Positions 54,735 to 64,000 of a stretch of 64,000 nucleotides of DNA are shown piece after piece. Below the pieces are notes generated by a model. The model saw only the letters and a list, made by a program, of their open reading frames with translations, was not told the origin of the DNA and ran no database searches. Each line of letters starts with the position of its first letter. The first letter of the stretch is position 1. The position numbers and the translations under genes were made by a program. The stretch lies in NCBI RefSeq assembly GCF_036850765.1, contig NC_089493.1:298145849-298209848 (forward strand). The letters run 5' to 3'. The DNA is from Saccopteryx bilineata (taxonomy: Eukaryota; Chordata; Mammalia; Chiroptera; Emballonuridae).

Positions 54735-55140
54735 ATATTCTAAGCAACATTTTAGGCACTGGGGAAAGAGCAAAGCAGAATGCAGAGAGGTCCTTGCCCA
54801 GGCACACTTTCTGCCAGGGAAATGAGCAGTCAGGACTGAAGTGTGCTATCTGGATAAGAAAACGTGGGAACGTGGTGAGAAACTACCGTTAGGTCAAGTG
54901 GGCAGGAAAGAGCTCTCCAGAGAGCTGATGTCTGAGCTGAGACTGGAATAATGGGAAGGAGCCAGCTGTGGGGAACAGGGGAGAAGAGCGTGCCAGGCAG
55001 AGGGGCCAGCAGGGTACAAGCCCAGAGGTGGGATTGAGGAGGACCGAGGAGGACCCGTTCCGCTGGAATATGATGAGCAGGAGGGGAGGGGAAAGAGAAG
55101 CACAGACTGGGCAACGAGGGCTCTTCTGGTCCATGATGAG
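54735..55140 (-). repeat. L2-like LINE, antisense
   Basis: AGAGAGCTGATGTCTGAGCT, GGAATAATGGGAAGGAGCCA, CAGAGGGGCCAGCAGGGTAC. Confidence 0.6.
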
Positions 55141-55154
55141 GGATTCAGATTTTG

Positions 55155-55465
55155 CAGTTAGTCTCCCTACCTGAGGGCTGCACACCTGCAGATTCTGCTA
55201 ACCGCAGATTGAAAATACATGAGGGAAAAAAAAGAAAAGATACCCAGAATGTTGATTCCCTAAACAATCCAGTGCAACAACTCTTGACGTTGTACGACAA
55301 ATTGCATCACAAATAATTTATAGATGGTTTGAAATAGACAGGAGGGTGTGTTTAGGTGACATGCAAGCACCACATTGTTTTAGAGAAGGGATTTGAGCAT
55401 CTGAGAATTTTGGTACCCACAGGGGTTCTGGATCCAATGTCCCTGAGGACACCAAGGAACAACTG
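55155..55465. mobile_element. Short Tigger-type element
   Basis: CAGTTAGTCTCCCTACCTGA at the left and CACCAAGGAACAACTG at the right are inverted counterparts. Interior has ACCGCAGATTGAAAATACAT and GGGATTTGAGCATCTGAGAA. Confidence 0.75.
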
Positions 55466-55489
55466 CACTCTAAGTGTTGCCAAAAACAC

Positions 55490-55720
55490 GGGAGCTTTTA
55501 AGCAGATGGCATGATGTCATTTGAGTCTCTCAAAGGTCTCTCTCTCTCTCTCTGGCAGCTGTGGAGGGAATGATTGGAATATGATGAGGGAAGCAGTAAG
55601 AATGGCAAGGAGGTGACTACAGTATGGACGGACCTCTGAGCTCTGGTAGGAGAGAGTAAACAGCACCTCTAGGGGGCTGACAGTGCCCAGCACATGGTCA
55701 GAGTGTGGGTCAAAAGCCCT
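55490..55720 (-). repeat. L2-like LINE, antisense
   Basis: GGGAGCTTTTAAGCAGATGG, CATGATGTCATTTGAGTCTC, AGCAGTAAGAATGGCAAGGA. Confidence 0.55.
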
Positions 55721-56125
55721 GGCTGCAGCCTCCTGCATCTTGCTCCTACATCCGCCATGACCTCAGTCTCCAAGTAAAATAAACAGCAAGAGAAGTGAAC
55801 AAACTGACGATGTCCTCAGACACCAAGGACGTCTGTGCCTAGCCTGCCAGGGACCCTGGGAAGCATCCGCAGAGCCACAGAGAGCCATCATCTTGGTCGG
55901 GGCAGTGAGAAAGCACTGCTCAGAACCCAGCTGTCAGTGCCAAGAGTCCTGAACAGAGAGAAGGCATGAATGTGCCTGGACAGGAAGGAAGGGGTCACCT
56001 TCTGCACTGCCATTTGACAAATGAATGGGATTGAGTTCTTGCCAGGGTGCTGGAGGGACGTGGTCACTGAGAATGCATTTCCTCCCTGCTTTCTACTTCT
56101 TCGTGGCTCAGTCTAGGAAGATCGT
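55721..56125. other. Unclassified intronic DNA
   Basis: No feature recognised. Confidence 0.35.
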
Positions 56126-56129
56126 ATGG

Positions 56130-57540
56130 TTCTAGGAATTTGTCCATTTCCTTGAGGTTGTTGAATTTGGGGGCATATCATCTTTCATGATATTCTTCTC
56201 TGATCCTTTGTATATCTGTGAGGTCTGTGGTCATTTCTCCTCTTTCATTCCAGATTTTGTTTAGATGAGTCCTTACTCTTTTTTCTTTAGTGAGTTTAGC
56301 TAGTGGTTTATCAATTTTATTGATCTTTTTCAAAGAACCAGCTCTTAGTTCTATTAATTTTTTTCCTATAGTTTTTTGTTCTCTATTTCATTCGGTTCTC
56401 CTCTAATTTTTACTATTTTCTTTCTTCTGCTGACTTTGGGTTGCCTTTGTTCTTTTTTCTTAGTTCCTTAAGATATGATGTTAGGTTTTTTACTTGGGAT
56501 CTCTCAGTTCTAGATATAAGCCTGTAATGATATAAATTTTCCTCTTATTACTGCTTTCGCTGCATCCCAGAAATTTTGATATGTCGTGTTGTCATTTTAG
56601 TTTGCCTGTATATATCTTTTGATTTCTGCTTTTATTTTATTGACCCAGTCATTTCTTAGAAGTATGTTGTTTAATATCCATATTTTTGTGGGTTTCTTTA
56701 CTTCCTTTTTTCAGTTGAATTCTAATTTAAAAGCCTTATGGTCAGAAAATATGGTTGGTATAATTTCAATCTTCCTTAATTTGTTGATGTTAGTTTTGTG
56801 GGCTAACATATGGTCTAGCTTTGAAATTTTTTCATGAACACTGGAGGAGAATATATAATTTGATTTTTTGGGATGAAATGTTCTGTAAATGTCTATTATG
56901 TCTATTCAGTCTACCGTGTCATTTAAGACCAATATTTCTTTATTGATTTTCTGTTTGGATGATCTATCTAAAGGCATCAATGGTGTGTTGAGATTTCCAA
57001 GTATGGTTGTGTTTTAGTCTGTCTCTCGTTTTATATCAGTTAGTGGATGTCTTATATATTTTGTTGCTCCCTGGTTTGGTGCCTATATATTAAGAAGTGT
57101 TATGTCTTCTTGATTCAATATCCCCTTTATCATTATGAAATGTCCATCTTTGTCTCTGGTTACCTTTGTTGTCTTGAAGTCAGCGTTGTCTGAAATGAGT
57201 ATGGCTACACTTGCTTTTCTTTGGATATTGTTTGCTTGCAGAATCATTTTCCAATCTTTCACTTTGAATCTACTTTGTCCTTGCAAAGATGTGTCTCTTG
57301 AAGGCAGCATAAGATTGGCTTTTCCTTTTTGAAAAAAACCTGCTACTCTGTGCCTGTTTACTGGTGAATTCAGTTCATTTATTGTACACTAGGGTAATCA
57401 TTGACACTTGAGGATTTGTTGTAGCCATCTTATGTTTTGTTTTCTGGTAGCTCTGTGTCTTATTTGGTTCTTCTCTTTTGTGTTTCTTTCAGTTGTTTTT
57501 GTTTGGTGGTATTCTATACTTCTTTCCCCAGTGTCTTCTT
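56130..57540 (-). mobile_element. L1 ORF2 endonuclease to pre-RT region
   Basis: Minus-strand reading near the 5' end gives LNSPVNRHRVAGF and SLQGQSRFKVKDWKMILQAN, then QRKASVAILISDNADFKTTK and VTRDKDGHFIMIKGILNQED, the APE-type endonuclease domain of ORF2. The rest runs into the linker before the reverse transcriptase and is broken by stops. Both ends are truncated. Confidence 0.9.
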
Positions 57541-57945
57541 TTTTTTAAGCTGTGTGTTTCAGTAGTGGTAATCAGGGCATCAGGAAAGACAAATGCTGTG
57601 TCTACTGACCTCTGCCTTGGTTCATCCCCTGAGCCTATTTTTGCAGATGTGTGGAGGGACTGTCTTCCTTCCTGATTAAAAATTCTTCTGGCATCCTCAT
57701 TGCCCTCTCCCCAAGCAGAGGGTTTAATTGTTTAAAATAATTCCTAAGCAAGGACAAGCAGGTGAATTCTCTCTCCTTCTCACACCTCACCTACAAAATG
57801 AAAACCGAGTTGCACCTTTTTTTTTAAGTAGCGTATTGAAATGAAAGAATTCCCCTGAAAAGTCTGTCACCTTCCAAATCCTTCCAAGGTGTCCTTCATC
57901 AGCCATAAGTGGACTCAGTTTCAGTCAAATGCTCAGAATCCCAAG
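57541..57945. other. Unclassified intronic DNA
   Basis: No feature recognised beyond the L1 end. Confidence 0.35.
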
Positions 57946-57949
57946 TTCA

Positions 57950-58195
57950 GTGTAGGTAGTAAATGCTTACTAACCACCTCTTACATGCTGGGCTCTATTC
58001 CTAATGCTTTAAAAGCACCATCAATAACAGCCATTCATAGTAATGTGGTGCTGGCCAATATGCAAAGTAAATTAAAGTTTCCAAAGGGCTGTCTCATCCA
58101 TCATGAAACTGGAGATCGGCAGAGTTAGATAGATTTCCCAAGTTACTACTGGCTGGCAGGGCTGAAAATCCAATCTACATGTTTAGAGCTCAATC
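57950..58195 (-). repeat. MIR-like SINE, antisense
   Basis: TAAATGCTTACTAACCACCT, CTTACATGCTGGGCTCTATT, TACTACTGGCTGGCAGGGCT. Confidence 0.55.
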
Positions 58196-58224
58196 TCAAA
58201 AAGCTTTCAGAGGCAGGAATGACA

Positions 58225-58530
58225 CCCAACATGAAGCTACCCCTCGGAATCCTGCTAGGACTCTGCATTATACATTCACCCGCAAATTGTGTGCTAGCTA
58301 CTGATGCCACGAAGACAGACAGGTCCAGGTTCCTGCCTCAAGGAGGACCTAGTCTAGCTGGAGAAATGAAGGAGGGAACTACCTTAGCATAAAGATTGGT
58401 GTGTGGTGTTCTAGAAGGGAACCCCTGACCACAGGACAGAGAAAAAGGCATCCACCTGTCTTAGATTGGGAGGTAGTATTGGGAATGTAGTGGGGGCTGT
58501 CAGGGAGGACTTGTTGTCTTACTGTCTGGA
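58225..58530 (-). repeat. L2-like LINE, antisense
   Basis: CAGGTCCAGGTTCCTGCCTC, GGTGTGTGGTGTTCTAGAAG, TCAGGGAGGACTTGTTGTCT. Confidence 0.6.
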
Positions 58531-58794
58531 ACCCACCCTCTTCCTTTCTGGGACCCAATATGCAACGTGCGTTCATACCACAAGTCTGTGTCTTCATCAT
58601 GCACACGCACCGAGCAACTCCTGTGCATCAGAACCATTCCTGAGGACTGGGGACAAGAGAGATGAGTCACCTTTGCCCAGGCTTTTGAGATATGTAATGT
58701 CCAGTGTGGGGGGGTGTATATTAAAAATTATTAGGTTGTATTATGTGAAATTGTCAATATTTGTCCACTTTTTAACTTTAAAATGTTTGTTTCA

Positions 58795-58881
58795 CCCTGG
58801 CCTGATAGCTCGCTTGGTTGGAACATCGTCTTGATGTGCAAAGGTTGAGTTTCGGTTCCTAGTCAGGGTACATACAGAAAT

Positions 58882-58918
<37 letters not shown>

Positions 58919-58950
58919 CAATAAATAAAAAGTTTTTAAAATAAATAAAA
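58795..58950 (+). repeat. VES-type SINE, short form
   Basis: CACCCTGGCCTGATAGCTCG head, GAGTTTCGGTTCCTAGTCAG, (CT)n at 58884-58913 and CAATAAATAAAAAGTTTTT tail. Confidence 0.85.
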
Positions 58951-59164
58951 GAAAATGTCCATTTATATATGTCAACCTTTTACCCTATAGAGTAATTTGC
59001 TGCCCTGAAAATAGCTCAAGATGATGTGGAGCCCCACACCAGTGACCAGATAAAATATTCACACCTCCTCCACCACATTCCCCGTGTAGCAGCATGATTG
59101 AAAGCTAGAGAGCATGATTGCTGGTAGAAACTACACTAATAGTCATTTACCAGAATTATAACTG

Positions 59165-59345
59165 ACCTGAGTCGAGTGCCTGCCACCTGTGGGGCACTGT
59201 TTAAAGCACTTTCCAGGAATTAACTAATCTAATCCATCTAACCCCATGAAGTGGGTACTGCTGTTACCCCATTCTGCAGATGAGAAAACTGAGGCATGTG
59301 CTGTGTATGGCAAAGCCAGGCTCCCAACCCAGACATCAGAACCCG
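59165..59345 (-). repeat. MIR SINE, antisense
   Basis: GCACTTTCCAGGAATTAACT, TACCCCATTCTGCAGATGAG, AAAACTGAGGCATG, GAACCCGGAGCCTGTGCTCC. Confidence 0.8.
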
Positions 59346-59349
59346 GAGC

Positions 59350-60229
59350 CTGTGCTCCCATCAGCTCAGTAGTGCTTTTGCTCAGGACATTTTGGTTCCC
59401 AGACTGCCCAGGTGGGTGTTTTAATTAAAGTTATGATCTCTTGCTATGAACTGGAGATGGGGTGGGGGGCATGGAGACAGCCACCTTCACCTTTGGAGGA
59501 TAGAATGGCAAAGACTGTCCGTGTCAGAGGCAGAAGTGCATCTTTATAAACCAGGTAGAGAATGTCGCCCGAGGAGAGATTGAGAATGATAACGGGAATG
59601 GCTTCTAGTTCCATGAGGCAGCCTGGGTTTAAGACTAAGATTTTACACTGGTGAGAGCTAGAGCTGACAGAACTGTTTTTGTGGGAGATTTTGGGGGACT
59701 TTGAGCCCAAGTAGAATTTCCCAGGGTCCCGGGGGACAGAATGCACCACAAAGTTTGGAAGGAGGCCATTCTCTGCCCATGCTCAGAGCGTAGCCCTTGT
59801 AGGGTGCTGTGAACGGAATCCTCTTCCCATTCCGTTGTCCGACCAGCCATTGCTTGTTACGTTTGGGTTCGGGTCCTCCTGAGGACTCTTGCTGGTTCCA
59901 ATAACATTGCGGCTAATCCACTTGAGTTTTCTCAGCATACTGTTCCATTCTCTGCAAATGACAATAATTATTACGCCTTCTTGAGTAGTTATCCCTCTTA
60001 TTTTAGTTCCTTACCTTATCATTCTGGCTAACCTGCCGGCTTAGATTCTTCATGAGTAACACCAGTATGTAATATTAATTAAGTGAGTTTATCAATGTTA
60101 TTTTATTAACCTTAGGAAAATGGATCGAGTGTTTGAGCAAACACAGACAGACAGACAGTGTCAGGAACAAGGCAGAACTGAGAAGTCCCCGCAGTAACTC
60201 AGCTGTAATATGACGTTGACCTCTAGACT
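59350..60229. other. Unique intronic DNA, AT-rich from 59860
   Basis: No exon. 59860-60115 contains several homeobox-type words (CTAATCC, CACTTGAG, CAATAATTATTAC, TTAATTAAGTG). Confidence 0.4.
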
Positions 60230-60330
60230 CGAACGCTGAACCACACAGACATTTATCCAGTGCCCACTCCGTGTCGGGTACTGTCCTAGCAACTAAGGAT
60301 GTGGCCCAAAATGCAGCCGACACAGGGCAG
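60230..60330 (-). repeat. L2-like fragment
   Basis: CAGACATTTATCCAGTGCCC, GTCGGGTACTGTCCTAGCAA. Confidence 0.55.
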
Positions 60331-61189
60331 TCCTCTCAGAGCTCCCAGAGTCAGGATGACCGAGGAAAGAGAAAAGACAGGTGCGTCTGAGAGTTATTTA
60401 CACACAGAATCGGCTGAACGTGGTCTTACAGGGTGAGCAGCCAAAAAAATCACTGCAAGTCTCACAGCCTCTGGCGCCATGGGTAACGGCCGAGAACTGG
60501 ACTGAATGTGTCTTCGCTTCTGACATCGATGACAATCTATTCATCTGGAAAAAAAAGGAGATGAGAGCCATGAAACTATATAATTTTTTATGAGCGCTTT
60601 TGAGAATATGGAGTCCAGAGAAATTAGCCGCTATTTTAATCCTCTGCTGTCTCATCCTTGACACCCATCAAGCCGCCTCTAAAACTAGTGATAACGTTTG
60701 CCTGAGACGCTTTCCCAATTTGCAAAGCTGCTCCTCGGCCATTGTCTCCTTCCGTCTCCGCAACAACCTTGGGAGCCGGCGAAGCAGTGTCACTGAGGCC
60801 ATCACTCCGGTTCCTGAATCCTCATGCCTCGTTGCCCCGTGACCCACAGACAGCCCCCACCTGCCGTTGTATCGTTCTGCACACGCAGCACGCTGTCCCC
60901 CTTCCTTGACTTGGCGTTTTGTGGTTTCATCCACCAAGAAAGAAGCCCATCCCTTCCTTGTTCAACGAACTATGCCCCAGACAGGCGGGTGAAGGCCTTT
61001 GCTCCCTGGGGCACCCAGGGAAGTCCAGGGAGCCTGGGGTAGGGAGCACCCAACAGCCATAGGCATATCAGGGTAGACCAGCAGGCCAGGGGACACAGGC
61101 TCTGTTCCGCAGCTGACATAGCTGTGTAATCGGTAGCAGTGGTCCCAATGCCTTCTCCCTTCATGAGGAGTTCCGGCAGGTTGACACTT
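60331..61189. other. Unique intronic DNA
   Basis: No exon or repeat recognised; moderate CpG content at 60680-60850. Confidence 0.4.
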
Positions 61190-61430
61190 TGTAGCTGGAC
61201 TGATTCGAGTTCAAACCTGGCCTTTGCGACTGACTAGCGATGTATCTTTGGGTAGTCACTCCACTTCGTCCTGAATTCTCACCCCGATAGACAGGATCTA
61301 AGAATACCCACCTTTACGGGGGGCGGGGGACAACAGGGACTGCTAAGTGTAAAAGCACTTCTCAAGGTCTCTCGACATATCATAAGAGGTTGATAAACAG
61401 AAGCTATTACTTTTATTATCAAGGTCGCCG
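61190..61430 (+). repeat. MIR SINE
   Basis: GATTCGAGTTCAAACCTGGC, CTAGCGATGTATCTTTGGGT, AAGTGTAAAAGCACTTCTCA, AGAGGTTGATAAACAGAAGC. Confidence 0.8.
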
Positions 61431-63114
61431 CCTTCACGGCAGAAAAGGGTAGGGAACCCTTTATCATCAGCAGCAGCATTACTGCTACTATGCTAACGAT
61501 TATTTACCTTTTCCCTTATTTCTAAAGAGGAAAAAGAAAGAACACTGGCTTCGCCCACCGTCCCTGTCCCTGTCTCCCCGTGGATACGGTGCGGGGGGGG
61601 GGCAGTTTGTTTGGTCATGGGCAGGGGGACAGCAAGCGTTGAAGGCACCCATGCGTCCCCACTGGGGGCCCAAGGGCAGACAGAGTGGGTGGCAGCAGTT
61701 TGCCGTACAAGGAACCGAACAGGCAAAGGCCCGGAGGCTGGAGAAAGGGCGGCTTATCGGAGGAACTGGGGGTACAGCGATGACGCTTCGCTGGGACAGA
61801 GGGTCGGTGGCAGTGACGCGGGCTGCAGAGGGGAGCAGAGACCACAGTTCGTGTCTTCTGGGCGGCCGACCCTCTTCTGAGCACGGTCTGTGCATTAACT
61901 TGTCCAAGGTCAAGTTCGGGTCGTCTCTGGAGCTAGGGCCCGTGCTGCCCCAGAAAGGCTTTGCTTCTCTTCCTCTGTGACATTCAGGCGGGTGTCCCGA
62001 AGCCAGAAAAGAAACAGATCCCTCTAAAGTCACAAGAAAGCAAGCCATCCCGCACCTGCTGAATTCAGCTTGGGAATTCAGAGTGGAAGTTTCTCTCTCT
62101 CTCTCTCTCTCTCTCCCTCTCTCCCTCTCTCTCTCTCTCTCTCTGCCCACCTCCCTCCCCGCCTCCCAGTGTGCAGAGCAGGGCTTTTAGAAGTTTCCAA
62201 ACGTAAAATCGTTTCCAGGTAATGGTGCCTCTGTGACCTACATGTCACTCGGCTGTGTGCATGAACAGGAGACACAAAAACCAATCTCTCCAACCAGAGT
62301 ACATTGCTTCCCGAGGTCCCCGGGTCATTCGACACTGCGCTGTGGGCATCGCCTGTTTCCTGTGCGCCCACACAGTGCTGCCCCATCTGCTGGGTGAGGG
62401 CAGGGCCCGTGGTGGGACAGGACGCCCACCAGGTGGTGGCCTTGGAGAGCACGCCGTCGGCAGTGTGCGTCAGAGAGTTTTCCCATCTTCTGGGACGTTC
62501 AGATCCCAAGGAGCTTGCTCCTGCTAGCTGGAGAACGAGAAGGGGTCGCCACACGAGATGTTACCTCCCAGCATTCCTGTGGGCTCCTGACAGGTGTATA
62601 TGTGCGGAAGCGACATGCTAACCCGTGTTTGAAACCTTCCATGAGGTACATGAAGGACCCTCTCTGTTCTGCACCCCTCCCCCATCTCCCTTCAGAAAAT
62701 GTCTGTGGTTTGACACAGAAATAATACACGTCATACCTAGAAGAACTCTTGAATGCTGAAAGCCTTCTAGGACTCCCCGTTGCCTCGGGATAAAATCGGT
62801 TCAGACAGAGCTGAACGGTTAGACTCAGACGCTGCTGCTTCTCTGCCTCCACCGACAGGCACCCCTTCCAGCGCTCTCCCTGGGACGGAAGGCGGACGGC
62901 AGAAATGCGAGGGAGACATGTTGAGTTAGAGGGCGACCCCTTCCGATTCTCAAAAGAAGCTCAAATCCTTGATTGGACATGAAATACTCCATGGGTGATT
63001 ATGGCAAGGGGTTCAATCATCCTAAAGACACCCATCTGCAGCATGGAGTTTACCAAACAAGTCTCTGGTCCAGCGGATCGAACCACCATCTTCTCTAACT
63101 TGACTCTTGGCCTT
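61431..63114. other. Unique intronic DNA with (CT)n
   Basis: (CT)n at 62091-62143. No exon, acceptor with receptor sequence, or clear repeat seen. Confidence 0.4.
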
Positions 63115-63330
63115 TGAACACTCTGTTCCCTCTTGTTAGCATGCTTTTCCTCCCCAAGCCGTTGACTGGCTCCCACTCCCTCAGGTCACTGAACACATGC
63201 CGCTTCCTCCGAGAAGCCTTCCATAATCATCTAAGGTAGATGGGTACCCCTTCCAAAGTGCTCTGACAGCTGTCTTCTGTTGTCCTGCACCTTCTGTCTG
63301 GATATCTGTCTGGCTTTTGCCAAGCTCCGT
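63115..63330 (+). repeat. L2 LINE fragment, sense
   Basis: CACTCCCTCAGGTCACTGAA, CTCCGAGAAGCCTTCCATAA, TCTAAGGTAGATGGGTACCC. Confidence 0.65.
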
Positions 63331-63504
63331 TAGGGAAGAAGCAAGTTCTGATTTATTATGACATGGCAGCTTGGAGCAAGGTGCCTGAGTACAGGAGGGA
63401 GTCCGTTTCTGTGACAGAAGGAAGTGGGGGAGGCTGGCCTGAGAAGTCTTAGTGAAATGCAAAATCTCCCTCAGCCCAGGGTCTCTGCGTTGGGCTGGTG
63501 AGCA

Positions 63505-63665
63505 ACAAAAATAACATTGATTGAGCACTTTCTCCTCGATGTCATGCCCACAAGTACCCTCTGAGACAGGTCTCATTATCCCACTTTACAGATGAGAAAC
63601 ATTAAGGCACAGAGTAGTTAAGAAACTTAGCCAGGATCACAAAGCTAGAAATTGGCCACTTGAGA
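63505..63665 (-). repeat. MIR SINE, antisense
   Basis: CATTATCCCACTTTACAGAT, GAGAAACATTAAGGCACAGA, AACTTAGCCAGGATCACAAA. Confidence 0.85.
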
Positions 63666-63804
63666 CTCAACCCTCCCCCCCCCCCAAAGTCTGATTTCAG
63701 AATTGGCGCTCTCACCCTCTCCACTTTTCAACAAGGAAGAGGGTCAGATGCTGAGAAAGAAACTATCACATTCAATAGAAAAATGAACAGCATTTCTGAG
63801 TACC

Positions 63805-63920
63805 CAGTGCAGCGAGGCATGGTGTTAATACTTTTATGTTAAATTACTCAGTCTACTTAAAAACCCTATGGGAAGCTATTAGGGTCCCCATGGCACAGAT
63901 GAGGAAACCGAGCTGAGTAA
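63805..63920 (-). repeat. MIR SINE, antisense
   Basis: AGCGAGGCATGGTGTTAATA, GTCCCCATGGCACAGATGAG, GAAACCGAGC. Confidence 0.65.
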
Positions 63921-64000
63921 ATGGAGAATGGGAACTCAGACCTATTGGCCGTCATAGGAAGTAACAGAAAAGAGTTCCCAAGAGGCTACCTGGAGAGATT

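Larger units (their letters stand above)
38871..64000 (+). other. GPR139 intron 1 (partial)
   Basis: Begins with donor GTGAGG at 38871. No acceptor followed by the NILTV.../DRYIAVCHPL-type receptor sequence appears before the window ends, so the intron is at least 25 kb. In human this intron is also tens of kilobases long. Confidence 0.8.

Noticed and set aside
38871..64000. Search for GPR139 exon 2 in the window
   Set aside because: No sequence resembling the remaining receptor (DRYIAVCHPL-type or later helices) occurs in any frame.

Overview
This is mammalian genomic DNA, most likely from a microbat. There are no bacterial-type operons and coding density is close to zero. The window is packed with interspersed repeats. 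These include at least thirteen copies of a tRNA-derived SINE that opens with a GCCCTGGCCGGTTGGCTCAG-type head (the VES-like class of bats), a second tRNA-derived SINE family with repeated GGCTTGAGC blocks, truncated L1s, non-autonomous hAT elements with 8-bp target duplications, a mariner, Tigger elements, MIR, L2 and a MaLR-type LTR. Recently active DNA transposons next to VES-like SINEs point to bats; the family cannot be fixed from the sequence alone.

The one protein-coding gene I can support is exon 1 of GPR139 (plus strand, start codon at 38747, splice donor at 38871). It sits in a CpG island (about 38125-38960) that is immediately preceded by an 800-bp CA/CG-type tandem array. Exon 2, which should carry nearly the whole receptor, is not present, so 38871-64000 is intron 1. 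In human, the DNA upstream of GPR139 towards GP2 is a large gene desert, and 1-38100 fits that: I find no other exon.

Layout: 1-2100 holds an unidentified poly(A)-tailed retroposed sequence and an L1 3' end. 2300-4430 is GC-rich single-copy DNA. 4437-9640 is a cluster of three minisatellites (17-, 15- and 64-bp units). 10180-17304 holds DNA transposons: a palindromic MITE, a hAT with a tandemly amplified end, a Tigger transposase remnant, a second hAT, and a Tigger split by a third hAT. 17840-36050 is dense SINE/L1/L2/MIR territory with a MIR-derived minisatellite, GGAA and GA arrays and a MaLR LTR. 37310-38960 holds the array, the promoter and GPR139 exon 1. 38961-64000 is the intron, with L1s, SINEs, a 28/29-bp minisatellite (47230-48190), a CATC array (51786-52200), a mariner nested in a Tigger (53611-54720), an L1 ORF2 5' region (56130-57540) and a homeobox-motif-rich unique block (about 59860-60115).

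Most long open frames here are artefacts of stop-free tandem repeats. No new enzymatic, defence or biosynthetic system is visible. The observations I would follow up are CTCF-like motifs carried in divergent orientation by the SINEs on either side of 28.8-33.7 kb, the minisatellite cluster, the tandemly amplified hAT terminus, an intact 107-residue DNA-binding frame inside a mariner, and a roughly 53-bp insertion copied from or shared with a site 3.2 kb away. Repeat family names come from recalled consensus sequences and were not checked by any search.
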